Source: Clostridia bacterium
Lineage (GTDB): Bacteria; Bacillota; Clostridia; Oscillospirales; Acutalibacteraceae
Assembly (NCBI GenBank): GCA_017452785.1
Contig: JAFTLT010000013.1
Location: forward strand, 22,468-86,467
Direction: 5' to 3'
Length of the DNA: 64,000 nucleotides
Positions within the stretch are counted from its first letter, which is position 1, and each line of letters opens with the position of its first letter. The notes under the pieces are model-generated. The model was not told the origin of the DNA. It worked only from the letters and a program-made list of their open reading frames with translations, and searched no databases. The position numbers and the translations under genes were made by a program. Below are positions 31,469 to 40,364 of this stretch, piece by piece.

Positions 31469-32506
31469 ATGTCAGTAAAAGTTGCTATTAACGGTTTCGG
31501 TCGTATCGGCCGTCTTGCATTCCGTCAGATGTTCGGTGCAGAAGGTTATGATGTTGTTGCTATCAACGACCTCACAAAGCCCTCAATGCTTGCTAACCTT
31601 CTCAAGTACGACACAGCTCAGGGCGGTTACTGTGGTGTTCTCGGTGAGAACCTTCACACAGTTTCAGCAGATGACGAAGCCGGCACAATCACAGTTGACG
31701 GCAAGACTCTCAAGATCTATGCTATGGCTAACGCAGCAGAGCTTCCTTGGGGCGAAATCGGTGTTGACGTTGTTCTCGAATGCACAGGTTTCTATTGCTC
31801 AAAGGCTAAGGCTCAGGCTCACATCGATGCAGGTGCAAAGAAAGTTGTTATTTCAGCTCCCGCAGGTAACGACCTTCCCACAATCGTTTACAGCGTAAAC
31901 GAAGGCACTCTTACAGCTGAAGATACAATCATCTCTGCTGCATCATGCACAACAAACTGCCTTGCTCCCATGGCTAAGGCTCTCAACGACTACGCTCCCA
32001 TCCAGAGCGGTATCATGGCTACAATCCATGCATACACAGGTGATCAGATGATCCTTGACGGTCCTCACAGAAAGGGCGACATGAGAAGAGCTCGTGCTGG
32101 CGCAGCTAACATCGTTCCCAACTCAACAGGTGCTGCTAAGGCTATCGGTCTTGTTATCCCCGAACTCAACGGCAAACTCATCGGTGCTGCACAGCGTGTA
32201 CCCGTTCCCACAGGTTCAACAACAATCCTCACAGCTGTTGTTAAGGGTGACGACATCACAGTTGACGGCATCAACGCTGCTATGAAGGCTGCTTCATCAG
32301 AGAGCTTCGGTTACAACGAAGATCCCATCGTTTCCTCAGACGTTATCGGCATGAGATACGGTTCACTCTTCGATGCTACTCAGACAATGGTTGCACCTAT
32401 CGGTGACGATCTTTACGAGGTTCAGGTTGTTTCATGGTATGACAACGAGAACTCATACACAAGCCAGATGGTTCGTACAATCAAGTACTTCGCAGAGCTT
32501 GCATAA
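31469..32506 (+). CDS. gap: Glyceraldehyde-3-phosphate dehydrogenase, type I
   Basis: A 345-residue glycolytic enzyme. NAD-binding start [18 protein letters not shown], catalytic Cys160 in [12 protein letters not shown], phosphate-site [18 protein letters not shown] and the C-terminal [14 protein letters not shown] are all typical. It oxidises glyceraldehyde-3-phosphate to 1,3-bisphosphoglycerate. Codon use is very biased (AAG, GGC, ATC), as for a highly expressed gene. The ATG at 31469 follows TTGGAGGTAAAAATT. It is monocistronic with its own terminator. Confidence 0.97.
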   Translation: MSVKVAINGFGRIGRLAFRQMFGAEGYDVVAINDLTKPSMLANLLKYDTAQGGYCGVLGENLHTVSADDEAGTITVDGKTLKIYAMANAAELPWGEIGVDVVLECTGFYCSKAKAQAHIDAGAKKVVISAPAGNDLPTIVYSVNEGTLTAEDTIISAASCTTNCLAPMAKALNDYAPIQSGIMATIHAYTGDQMILDGPHRKGDMRRARAGAANIVPNSTGAAKAIGLVIPELNGKLIGAAQRVPVPTGSTTILTAVVKGDDITVDGINAAMKAASSESFGYNEDPIVSSDVIGMRYGSLFDATQTMVAPIGDDLYEVQVVSWYDNENSYTSQMVRTIKYFAELA

Positions 32507-32526
32507 GTTTAAACTCAAAAAAATTG

Positions 32527-32554
32527 GGACTGTCCTTGTGGCAGTCCTTTTTTT
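32527..32554 (+). terminator. Terminator after gap
   Basis: GGACTG / CAGTCC with a nine-base loop and TTTTTTT. Confidence 0.88.
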
Positions 32555-32596
32555 GTTTGAGCTGTGTGTACTCTGCCGAAACGGTGAGTTTAGCAT

Positions 32597-32715
32597 GCCT
32601 TCCCCTCTCAGGGGAAGGTGTCACGAAGTGACGGATGAGGTGAGATTGGATGAAACTTACAGTAACCTCATCCGACTGCCTAACGGCAGCCACCTTCCCC
32701 TTAAAAAGGGGAAGG
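32597..32715. repeat. Palindromic CCTTCCCCT repeat, copy 2
   Basis: Same layout as 27731-27844, in direct tandem with copy 3 (24 bases between them). Confidence 0.92.
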
Positions 32716-32738
32716 CATTTTCTGCAGCAACTACCTTA

Positions 32739-32859
32739 GCCTTCCCCTCTCAGGGGAAGGTGTCACGAAGTGACGGATGAGGTGAGTTTAGATGAAACTT
32801 GCAGCAACCTCATCCGACTGCCTGACGGCAGCCACCTTCCCCTTCAACAAGGGGAAGGC
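32739..32859. repeat. Palindromic CCTTCCCCT repeat, copy 3
   Basis: About 95 percent like copy 2 by eye in the outer arms and in the TGTCACGAAGTGACGGATGAGGTGAG part; the centre differs. Together copies 2 and 3 fill the 32507-33022 gap, apart from terminator and promoter. Confidence 0.92.
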
Positions 32860-32950
32860 TCTTTGGCTTCTTTTTTGGGGGAGTGACTCTTTTGTACACT
32901 TTCACCATTAAAGCACACATATTTTTGTATATTATATTGTTTTAAATCAA

Positions 32951-32979
32951 TTGACTTTAACGCAGTAAAATGGTAAAAT
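32951..32979 (+). promoter_or_regulatory. Sigma-A promoter of the LRR surface-protein gene
   Basis: TTGACT (32951-32956), 17-base spacer, TAAAAT (32974-32979). Confidence 0.75.
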
Positions 32980-33022
32980 TTTCTTTGCATTAAATTAAAA
33001 TAAACTATATGGAGGTATGTTT

Positions 33023-36000
33023 ATGAACAAAACAATCAAAAAAGCTCTCGCTCTTTGTCTTGCAGTCATAATGGTGCTCTCAGCAGCTCCTCTTGGCGGC
33101 TTTGTGGGCTTTGAGTGGGGCGTAACAGCAAGTGCTCTTGATGCAAGCGGCAACTGCGGTGAAAATGTAACCTACACCTTTGATAGCGAGACAGGTGAGC
33201 TTGTTATCAGTGGCGAGGGTGCGATTGAAGATTATGCATTTAATTACAATACTGAGATTAAGAGTGTTGTTATTAACGAGGGCGTGACAGCTATCGGTGA
33301 CTATGCATTTGCAAATTGCACACAGCTTGATAGCTTTGAAATCCCCAACGGCGTAATGTCAATTGGAAACAATATCCTTGCAAACACGGCTTGGCATTAC
33401 AATCAGTCCACAGGTCTGCTTGAGCTTGACAATTGGCTTTTAGGTTATAAAGGCACCATGCCTGACAATTATGTTCTTGAAATTGGTAAAGATATCAAGG
33501 GAATTGCAACAGAACTCATTTCAAGATGGGAAATTGTAAATTTCAATCTTGATGAAGATAATTCTTATTTTACATATGAAGATGGAGTGCTTTATAATAA
33601 GGACAAAACACTTCTTATAAGAAATTCTGTTCCGGATAGTTATTCTGAACTTATTATCCCTGAAACTGTAAAGATAATAGGAGAAAATGCTTTCCAAAGA
33701 AGTTACGGTAGAAGAGTTGTTTTGCCTGACAATCTTGAAATTATTGAAGAAAGTGCGTTCCAAAGTGCCGGTTTAACCAATCTTGATATTCCGATTTCGG
33801 TTAAAAGGCTCGGTGCAGGTTCTTTATATAATGTTTTAAATGTTTATTACCCGGGAACACTTGAACAGTGGCAGACTATCGAAGGTTCTGAAAGAGCAAT
33901 TGCAGATAACACCTCGCTTTTCCTTAATCATATTCATTCATATTCTGTGACAGTAAAAGAAGAAGCTACATGCACTTCAGATGGTTCAAAGCTTTACACA
34001 TGTAGCTATGGTGATAACTATACGGAAACAATTCCTTCAACAGGACATTTGTGGAGTGAATGGGAAACTAATATCTATGGTCAGCAAGTGAGAGCTTGTG
34101 CATCTTGTGGCGAAACAGAAACTCAAGGTGATATTGAAATTGGAAGTATAACAAATTTAACAGCCACCAACACAACTTGTAACACAATCACACTCGATTG
34201 GGATGATGTTGAGGGTGCAACAGGTTACGAAATCTATATAACATATGATGGGGAAAGTTCTTATTATCAAATAGCTACCACATATGAAAGTAATTTTGAG
34301 TTGACTGCTTTGACAAGTTATAATGTTGTTTCATTTAAAGTCAGAGCATATGCTGAAATAGGAATATATGGAGAAACTTATCGTGGTGAATTTACGGAAT
34401 TGGCAGATCATCAATACGGTCACACCTACACCACAGAGCTTATCCCTGCCACCACATCAAGTGACGGCTACGAAAGAGAATATTGCACCTCTTGCGGTGA
34501 TGAAAGAAACTATGATTTCATACCTTACATAATGAATGTTGAGCTTTCCTCTTCTACCGTTACCTATAATGGCGAAGTGAGAACACCAAGCATCAAGGCA
34601 AGAAACGCTCATTGGAATTATCTTACAGAAGGTGTTTCCTACGACTACGAATACCTTGACGGTGAAATGAAAGACCCCGGTGTTTACAGAGTAAAGGTTA
34701 CCTTCAAAGGCAGATATGCCGGTGAAGAAATACTTACCTTCACCATTCTTCCCGAAAGCACAGCTGATCTCACTGCTGAGGGCAGATATATAAGCGTTGA
34801 CCTTAACTGGTCAGATGTTGTGGGTGCTGATGTTTATAAGATTTATCAGTCTTTTAACGGCTCGCTTCATGAAATTGATACTGTTACCGACAGCAACTAC
34901 AGAGTCAAAGACCTTAACCCCGACAAGAGATACCGTTTTGCTGTTCAGGCAGGCACTAAAATTGGTGAAGATGAATATATATGGGGCAATAAAATTGCTG
35001 TATATGTCTACACTACTGATGTTCCGATGTGCGACCATGTTGACGAAAACGCTGACCGCATATGCGACATCTGCGAAGAAGAAACTCTCATTTTTGCAGG
35101 CAACCGCAACGGTACCGTTTATAAGCTCTATGATGACGGCACTCTTATCATCAGCGGTGAGGGCACAGCTTATTGCCGTTGGCAGAACTACAGAGAGAGT
35201 ATCAAGAGAGTTATTGTTGAAGAGGGCATAACAGCTCTCGGCACAGGCTGTCTTGCAATGTGTGTGAATATGGAAGAAGTTGAAATTCTTGAAGGTGCCT
35301 GTGTTATAGGCTGGTACGCATTTGACAACTGTCAGAAACTCTCAAAGGTTACCTTCAGTAACACGGTTGAAAAAATATATAGCTTTGCATTTGCAAATTG
35401 CTTCAGCCTTAACAATGTTGTCTTGCCTGAGTCACTCATTTCAATAGACGAATATGCATTCTACAGATGCCACGGTCTTACAAACATTGACCTTGGCGGT
35501 ACCGTCAGAATATCATATAACGCCTTTGAAGACTGTATAAGACTTGCCGAAATAACCCTCGGCGAAAATGTCAATTATATTGGAATAGATGCATTCAAAA
35601 ACTGCATAAGACTCAAGAAAGCTACAATAGAAAATCCAAATTGTGAAATTGAAAGCTATATCAATACTCTGCCGGAAAAAACAGTAATCTACGGTTATGA
35701 AGGTTCAACTGCAGAGAAATATGCAGATGATTGGCTTCGCAACTTTGTTTCACTCGGCGGAGCTCATAACCATAATTTTGATGAAACAATAACACTTGCT
35801 CCCACCTGCACAGATAAGGGTGTTATGACCTATTCATGTGCTTGCGGCAACAGCTACACAGAGGATATCGAAGCTCTCGGTCATAAAGAAGCTGCTCTCG
35901 AAGCAGTGGCTGCAACTTGCACCGTTGACGGCAAAACAGAAGGAAAAATTTGTGAGCGTTGCAAGACGATTCTTGTTGCACAGCAGACAATTCCTGCTAA

Positions 36001-36622
36001 TGGTCACAGCATGTCAGTTAGTGCTGAGCTTTCAATTGCAGCAACCTGCAAGCAGGCAGGCAAGAGTGTTTCAGTTTGTGCAAACTGTGACTACAAGACT
36101 GAAACAGAAATTCCCGCAGATGCAAATGCACATAAATTTGACTGGACAGAAGCTACTGCAACCTGCACAAACAAGGGCTCACGCACAGGCAAGTGCTCGG
36201 TTTGCGATAAAACAGAAACTCAGGAAATTGCTGCACTCGGTCACGACATTGCAGATGATGAATGGATTATTGTAAACGCTGCAACATGCAGCACACAGGG
36301 CGACAAGGTTGCTGTCTGCGGCCGCTGTGGCGGAACAATCAAAGAAAAGATTGCAACCACTGCCCACAAAGATGAAAACACCGATAATAAGTGTGATGTC
36401 TGCGGCGGTACTGTTAAGACTGAGACCCCCACAGAGCCCTCACAGCCAAGCGAACCTTCACAGCCCTCACAGCCTGATGTACCTGATACACCTGATGTGC
36501 AGGAATGTGATTGCAATTGCCACGCATCAGGCATAAAGAAGTTCTTCTTCAACTTTATTCTCTTCTTCCAGAAGCTCTTCGGAGCAAATGAAACCTGCGA
36601 ATGCGGAGAAGCTCATTATTAA
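33023..36622 (+). CDS. Secreted BspA-type leucine-rich repeat protein with FN3-like domains, Cys modules and C-terminal CxCxCH...CxCGxxHY
   Basis: A 1199-residue exported protein. Signal peptide about 1-37. BspA-like LRR_5 repeats lie at about 70-290 (VNEGVTAIGDYAFANCTQLDSF pattern) and 700-890 (TFSNTVEKIYSFAFANCFSL). Two fibronectin-III-like domains are near 370-455 and 575-665 (TITLDWDDVEGATGYEIYI; VDLNWSDVVGADVYKIY). Then come repeated Cys modules (PTCTDKGVMTYSCACGNSY; ATCTNKGSRTGKCSVCDK), a Ser/Pro/Gln linker, and the shared tail ECDCNCH ... NETCECGEAHY. The ATG at 33023 is seven bases after GGAGG; the ATG at 33017 is too close. Probable adhesin on the cell surface. AT-richer patches (33540-33960, 34130-34420) suggest domain shuffling. 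Confidence 0.88.
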   Translation: MNKTIKKALALCLAVIMVLSAAPLGGFVGFEWGVTASALDASGNCGENVTYTFDSETGELVISGEGAIEDYAFNYNTEIKSVVINEGVTAIGDYAFANCTQLDSFEIPNGVMSIGNNILANTAWHYNQSTGLLELDNWLLGYKGTMPDNYVLEIGKDIKGIATELISRWEIVNFNLDEDNSYFTYEDGVLYNKDKTLLIRNSVPDSYSELIIPETVKIIGENAFQRSYGRRVVLPDNLEIIEESAFQSAGLTNLDIPISVKRLGAGSLYNVLNVYYPGTLEQWQTIEGSERAIADNTSLFLNHIHSYSVTVKEEATCTSDGSKLYTCSYGDNYTETIPSTGHLWSEWETNIYGQQVRACASCGETETQGDIEIGSITNLTATNTTCNTITLDWDDVEGATGYEIYITYDGESSYYQIATTYESNFELTALTSYNVVSFKVRAYAEIGIYGETYRGEFTELADHQYGHTYTTELIPATTSSDGYEREYCTSCGDERNYDFIPYIMNVELSSSTVTYNGEVRTPSIKARNAHWNYLTEGVSYDYEYLDGEMKDPGVYRVKVTFKGRYAGEEILTFTILPESTADLTAEGRYISVDLNWSDVVGADVYKIYQSFNGSLHEIDTVTDSNYRVKDLNPDKRYRFAVQAGTKIGEDEYIWGNKIAVYVYTTDVPMCDHVDENADRICDICEEETLIFAGNRNGTVYKLYDDGTLIISGEGTAYCRWQNYRESIKRVIVEEGITALGTGCLAMCVNMEEVEILEGACVIGWYAFDNCQKLSKVTFSNTVEKIYSFAFANCFSLNNVVLPESLISIDEYAFYRCHGLTNIDLGGTVRISYNAFEDCIRLAEITLGENVNYIGIDAFKNCIRLKKATIENPNCEIESYINTLPEKTVIYGYEGSTAEKYADDWLRNFVSLGGAHNHNFDETITLAPTCTDKGVMTYSCACGNSYTEDIEALGHKEAALEAVAATCTVDGKTEGKICERCKTILVAQQTIPANGHSMSVSAELSIAATCKQAGKSVSVCANCDYKTETEIPADANAHKFDWTEATATCTNKGSRTGKCSVCDKTETQEIAALGHDIADDEWIIVNAATCSTQGDKVAVCGRCGGTIKEKIATTAHKDENTDNKCDVCGGTVKTETPTEPSQPSEPSQPSQPDVPDTPDVQECDCNCHASGIKKFFFNFILFFQKLFGANETCECGEAHY

Positions 36623-36632
36623 TTTAAAACTT

Positions 36633-36662
36633 AAAGCGGCGGGAAAAATCCTGCCGCTTTAT
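36633..36662 (+). terminator. Terminator after the LRR surface-protein gene
   Basis: AAAGCGGCGGG pairs with CCTGCCGCTTT; the T-tract is short. Confidence 0.75.
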
Positions 36663-36680
36663 CTATACTTCCCTGCGTAC

Positions 36681-36708
36681 AAAAAAGCGACCCAATACGG
36701 AGCCGCTT
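36681..36708 (-). terminator. Terminator of the QPPVYQQ membrane-protein gene
   Basis: On the minus strand AAGCGGCTC pairs with GGGTCGCTT and TTTTTT follows. Confidence 0.75.
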
Positions 36709-36723
36709 AAATTATTCACTTGT

Positions 36724-37362
36724 TTAAATGCCGAATGAGTCTGATTCGTAAATGTCATCAAGGTCGAGGCCGGGAATTGTCTGTGAAGGCTGTTGTTGGG
36801 GCTGAGTCTGCTGAGGTGCCTGATACTGCTGCTGATAAACAGGGGGTTGAGTGAATACAGGCGGCTGATAGACGGGAGTTTGATAAACAGGCTGCTGATA
36901 AACAGGGGGCTGATACATAACCGGCTGCTGAGGCTGCTGCTTATGCTTGAATTCATTGGGAACATCAATGGGCTTATCGTCAATGAGCTGCTGCAAGAGC
37001 TTTACTGCTTCGGCAAGACCGCCTAAAATTGTGGCAAAAATTATGCCACAGATAACTATGAGTACTGAATAGAAAAATCCGTTTTCGGCTGAGAGAACAT
37101 AAAAGAGAAATGCGCCTATGATGCTAAAAATAATAGTTACTATTGAAACTATGTTAAGCAGCACTGCAACACCGTTTCTGCTTGAAAGGCCGTTGCTTGC
37201 CTTAACAAGAGCATCATACTCCTCATCACTGACTATAATGGGTGGCTCGCCTTTTTTTGCCGTAAGTCCCCATATTTCAAGATCTGATTCTTTCTTTTTA
37301 TAATACTGCTCGGCTTTCTTTTTATTAAGCTCCTGCAGCTTGTTTTCAACCTGATTTAACAT
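36724..37362 (-). CDS. Membrane protein with Gln/Pro/Tyr-rich repeat tail
   Basis: A 212-residue protein. A charged N-terminal coiled region (about 1-55; LQELNKKKAEQYYKKKESD), two membrane helices (about 65-90 and 96-117), then a cytoplasmic tail (about 140-195) with repeats of QPPVYQ/TPVYQ, ending in an acidic DLDDIYESDSFGI. Low-complexity Q/P/Y tails like this act as interaction hubs in various bacterial membrane proteins; the function here is unknown. Ribosome site GAAAGGAAGAAAG. It is monocistronic. Confidence 0.72.
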   Translation of the reverse strand: MLNQVENKLQELNKKKAEQYYKKKESDLEIWGLTAKKGEPPIIVSDEEYDALVKASNGLSSRNGVAVLLNIVSIVTIIFSIIGAFLFYVLSAENGFFYSVLIVICGIIFATILGGLAEAVKLLQQLIDDKPIDVPNEFKHKQQPQQPVMYQPPVYQQPVYQTPVYQPPVFTQPPVYQQQYQAPQQTQPQQQPSQTIPGLDLDDIYESDSFGI

Positions 37363-37506
37363 AATCTTTCTTCCTTTCAGAGAAAATATATAAATAGCTT
37401 ATCATAATTCGCAAAATACTTCAATAGTTTATAAGAAAAAAAGATAGCTTGATATTATCATCAATATGTTGTATAATCAATTAAACAGTATAAAAGGAGA
37501 AATAAT

Positions 37507-38340
37507 ATGAAAAAGAAAAAACTCTTGAAAGCGATAGCGGTTTTGCTCGTCTTAGCACTTGCTGTTGTGGGCATTATGTTTGCAGGTGACCTTTTCAGTA
37601 CTCTGCCGAGTGCTCTTATGATATCCTCTCACACTGATTCTGCTCCCACACTCGTGGCTCACAGAGGCCTTTCCTCAATTTATCCTCAGAACACAATACC
37701 CGCTTTTGAGGGCGCAGCGCAGTACGGCTTCAGCTATTATGAGCTTGATGTACATACAACAAAAGACGGTGAGTGGGTTGTTATCCATGACGATACAGTT
37801 AACGCTATGACAAACGGCGAAGGCGAGGTTGAGTCCTTCACACTTGAGGAAATAAGAGGGCTCTCCATTGATGGCGGTAACGGCATAGAAAACCACGAGG
37901 GACTTATTGTACCCACTCTCAGTGAAAGCCTTGATGTCTGTGAAGAGACAGGCATACTCCCCGTAATTGAGCTGAAAAAGTGCGATGTGCAGTATCTGCC
38001 CGACTTAATTGAAATGCTTGAAGATTACGGTCTTAGCAAGACAGCAAAGATAATCTCCTTTGATAAGGGTTATCTCGAAGAGTACCGCAAGTTGGACAGC
38101 GAGATAGATATACTCTATCTTGCAAATGATCCGTCGGTTGAAGATATTGACTGGTGCATTGCAAATAATTTCGGAATTAACTTCAATCACGGCAACCTTT
38201 ATAAATGTCTCGATGCAATACGCTATGCAAAAAAGCAGGGCGTTACAATTGCGGCATGGACAGTTGACAACACAATTTTTGCCGATATAATGGTGCTTTT
38301 CGGTGCTGAATATATCACAACAAATAAGATTTTACCTTAA
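37507..38340 (+). CDS. Glycerophosphodiester phosphodiesterase, membrane-anchored
   Basis: A 277-residue GDPD. One N-terminal membrane anchor (about 5-27) precedes the catalytic TIM barrel: VAHRGLSSIYPQNTIPAFEGA (His-Arg pair and Glu metal ligand), YYELDVHTTKDGEWVVIHDDTV (Glu/Asp ligand and second His) and VIELKK. It hydrolyses deacylated phospholipids to glycerol-3-phosphate and an alcohol; here outside the membrane. It starts an operon with a sugar nucleotidyltransferase (20 bases apart) and an acetyltransferase, so a role in lipoteichoic acid or glycerol-containing polymers is possible (inference). Confidence 0.9.
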   Translation: MKKKKLLKAIAVLLVLALAVVGIMFAGDLFSTLPSALMISSHTDSAPTLVAHRGLSSIYPQNTIPAFEGAAQYGFSYYELDVHTTKDGEWVVIHDDTVNAMTNGEGEVESFTLEEIRGLSIDGGNGIENHEGLIVPTLSESLDVCEETGILPVIELKKCDVQYLPDLIEMLEDYGLSKTAKIISFDKGYLEEYRKLDSEIDILYLANDPSVEDIDWCIANNFGINFNHGNLYKCLDAIRYAKKQGVTIAAWTVDNTIFADIMVLFGAEYITTNKILP

Positions 38341-38360
38341 GAAATCAAGAGGTGAGAAAA

Positions 38361-39275
38361 ATGTATAAAGCTACACTCATTATCATGGCTGCAGGTATGG
38401 GCAGCAGATACGGCGGTTTGAAACAGATTGACCCTATAGGTGAAAACGGTGAAATAATTCTTCACTATTCAGTTTATGACGCAATAAAGGCAGGCTTTGA
38501 CAGGGTTATCTTTGTTATCAAGCACGAAATTGAAAGGGATTTCAAGGCTGTTATTGAAGGCAAGTTTGAGGATAAAATTAAAATCGAATATGCCTATCAG
38601 GATATAAACAACCTACCTGAGGGCTACAGTGTGCCTGAGGGAAGATTAAAGCCTTGGGGCACAGGTCATGCTGTGCTCTCTTGCAAGGATATGATTGACG
38701 GCCCCTTTGCCGTTATCAATGCAGACGATTATTACGGCAGAGAAACCTTCAGCCTTATTTATAACGAGATAACAAGAGAAAAGCCCGATGACGGCAAATA
38801 TAATTTCTGCATGGTGGGATTCAAGGTTGAAAACACACTGACAGAAAACGGCCATGTTGCAAGAGGCGTGTGCCGGACCGATTCGGCAGGGTACCTGACA
38901 GATATAGTTGAGAGAACAAAGATTGCTAAGCGTGACGGCAAGATTATGTTCACCGAAGACGAGGAAAACTGGATAGAAATTCCTGAGGGCAGCACTGTGT
39001 CAATGAACTGTTGGGGCTTCACAAAGGATATGATGAAGGAGCTTGAGGAGAGATTTGAAGGCTTCCTCGAAAAGAATAAGGATAATATGCTCAGATGCGA
39101 ATATTTCCTGCCCTTTGTGGTTGATGACCTTCTTAAAGTTGGCAAGGCTACTGTCAAGGTGCTCAGCACAACAGAAAAGTGGTATGGTGTAACATATAAG
39201 GCTGATAAGGAAATAGTGGTGTCAGCTCTCAGACAAAAGGTATCAGACGGAGTTTATCCCGAAAAGCTGTGGTGA
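38361..39275 (+). CDS. Sugar-phosphate nucleotidyltransferase (NTP transferase family)
   Basis: A 304-residue GT-A type nucleotidyltransferase. The nucleotide loop IIMAAGMGSRYGGLKQ (about 6-21) and the metal site FAVINADDYYG (about 115-125) are clear; KPWGTGHAVLSCKD is the sugar-side loop. Related clostridial proteins are annotated as nucleotidyltransferase or UTP-glucose-1-phosphate uridylyltransferase-like, but the substrate pair is not certain. The ATG at 38361 is used with GAGGTGAG eight bases before (a GTG at 38352 is in frame). Confidence 0.87.
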   Translation: MYKATLIIMAAGMGSRYGGLKQIDPIGENGEIILHYSVYDAIKAGFDRVIFVIKHEIERDFKAVIEGKFEDKIKIEYAYQDINNLPEGYSVPEGRLKPWGTGHAVLSCKDMIDGPFAVINADDYYGRETFSLIYNEITREKPDDGKYNFCMVGFKVENTLTENGHVARGVCRTDSAGYLTDIVERTKIAKRDGKIMFTEDEENWIEIPEGSTVSMNCWGFTKDMMKELEERFEGFLEKNKDNMLRCEYFLPFVVDDLLKVGKATVKVLSTTEKWYGVTYKADKEIVVSALRQKVSDGVYPEKLW

Positions 39276-39279
39276 AATT

Positions 39280-39900
39280 ATGGTAATAATGACAACTGAA
39301 GAATCAAAAAAGAGAATGCAGGAGGGCAGACTCTATCTGCCTGAGGATGAAGAGATAATGCATCAGCAGATGCTCTGCCTTGAAAAACTCTATGACTATA
39401 ACGCAACGAGACCCTCTGAATTTGAAAAGAGAGAGGCGCTTCTCAAAGAGATGTTTGGTGAGATAGGTGAGGGCTGTTATATAGAGCCGCCTTTTCACGC
39501 CAACTGGGCAGGCAAGCATGTCCATTTCGGAAACAATGTTTATGCCAACTTCAATCTCACTCTCGTTGATGACACTGACATTTATGTGGGCGACAAGGTT
39601 ATGTTTGGCCCCAATGTGACAGTTGCAACGGCAGGTCACCCCATTGACCCGCCGCTTCGCTATCAGGCAATGCAGTATAACGTCCCCGTTCACATTGGTG
39701 AAAACGTGTGGATAGGTGCAAATGCTGTTGTGCTCCCCGGTGTGACCATTGGTGACAATAGCGTTATCGGCGCAGGCAGTGTGGTGACAAAAGACATTCC
39801 TGCAAATGTGGTTGCTGTGGGCAACCCCTGCAGAGTCCTTCGTGAGATAGGCGAGCACGATAAGGAGTTTTACTACAAAGACAGAAAAATTGATGTGTAA
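39280..39900 (+). CDS. Maltose/galactoside O-acetyltransferase-like hexapeptide-repeat acetyltransferase
   Basis: A 206-residue (or 203, from ATG at 39289) LbH_MAT_GAT protein. The N-terminal Mac domain MQEGRLYLPEDEEIMHQQ precedes left-handed beta-helix turns with the catalytic His in VATAGHPIDPPLRYQAMQYNVPV and the WIGANAVVLPGVTIGDNSVIGAGSVVTKDIPANVVAVGNPCRVLR region (named in parts) that is invariant in this family. It acetylates sugars with acetyl-CoA. Four bases after the nucleotidyltransferase stop, so the same operon. Confidence 0.93.
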   Translation: MVIMTTEESKKRMQEGRLYLPEDEEIMHQQMLCLEKLYDYNATRPSEFEKREALLKEMFGEIGEGCYIEPPFHANWAGKHVHFGNNVYANFNLTLVDDTDIYVGDKVMFGPNVTVATAGHPIDPPLRYQAMQYNVPVHIGENVWIGANAVVLPGVTIGDNSVIGAGSVVTKDIPANVVAVGNPCRVLREIGEHDKEFYYKDRKIDV

Positions 39901-39906
39901 ATTAAG

Positions 39907-39933
39907 AAAGCGGCTCACTGAGCTGCTTTTTTT
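39907..39933 (+). terminator. Terminator of the GDPD-acetyltransferase operon
   Basis: AAAGCGGCTCA pairs with TGAGCTGCTTT, followed by further T residues. Confidence 0.85.
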
Positions 39934-39939
39934 GTACGC

Positions 39940-40215
39940 ACTGTAGGGACCGGCGGTGATGTGGTTTGTTGCCGCCGTTTTTTTGAGTGCAGAGTGCAGA
40001 GCGCAGAACGCAGAGTGGCGTTTCGGTTTCGGAGTAGAGGAAAGTTTCGTTCCGCCGAACAGACCCCTCTGTCAAGTCCACATGAATGTGTCCTTGACAT
40101 CTTTTGTTCCACAAACGGGAACCCTTTTGTCTGCTTCGCAGACATTTCCCCTGTTAGGGGAAGACTTTTATTATGCAATCGGAGCGAAGCGACACTCAAT
40201 CCATAATTCATAATT
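39940..40215. repeat. Cluster of short intergenic repeats
   Basis: In order: TGTAGGGACCGGCGG (echo of 22038-22052); GAGTGCAGAGTGCAGAGCGCAG (39985-40017; family of 16094/20434); CCCCTCTGTCAAG...CTTGACATC and CGCAGACATTTCCCCTGTTAGGGG (40062-40158; family of 24614); and CATAATTCATAAT (40202-40214). No gene is supported although open frames exist on both strands. Confidence 0.65.
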
Positions 40216-40220
40216 TTTCC

Positions 40221-40245
40221 CGGCGGGCTTCGGCTCGCCGTTTTA
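40221..40245 (+). terminator. Terminator-like hairpin before secA
   Basis: CGGCGGGC-TTCG-GCTCGCCG followed by TTTTAT. Confidence 0.65.
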
Positions 40246-40285
40246 TCTTATCTCCCCCCGCGTACACATTGTCGAAAACTAACTA

Positions 40286-40314
40286 TTGAAATATATCTCT
40301 TTTTATGTTAAAAT
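40286..40314 (+). promoter_or_regulatory. Sigma-A promoter of secA
   Basis: TTGAAA (40286-40291), 17-base spacer, TAAAAT (40309-40314). Confidence 0.75.
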
Positions 40315-40364
40315 AAAGTAATTGTGTTATACAGTTTATGAATTTACTTAATGAGGTGATATAA

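Noticed and set aside
39955-40215. Small ORFs on both strands after the acetyltransferase gene
   Set aside because: They consist of intergenic repeats (GCAGAGT units, palindromes) and lack ribosome sites.
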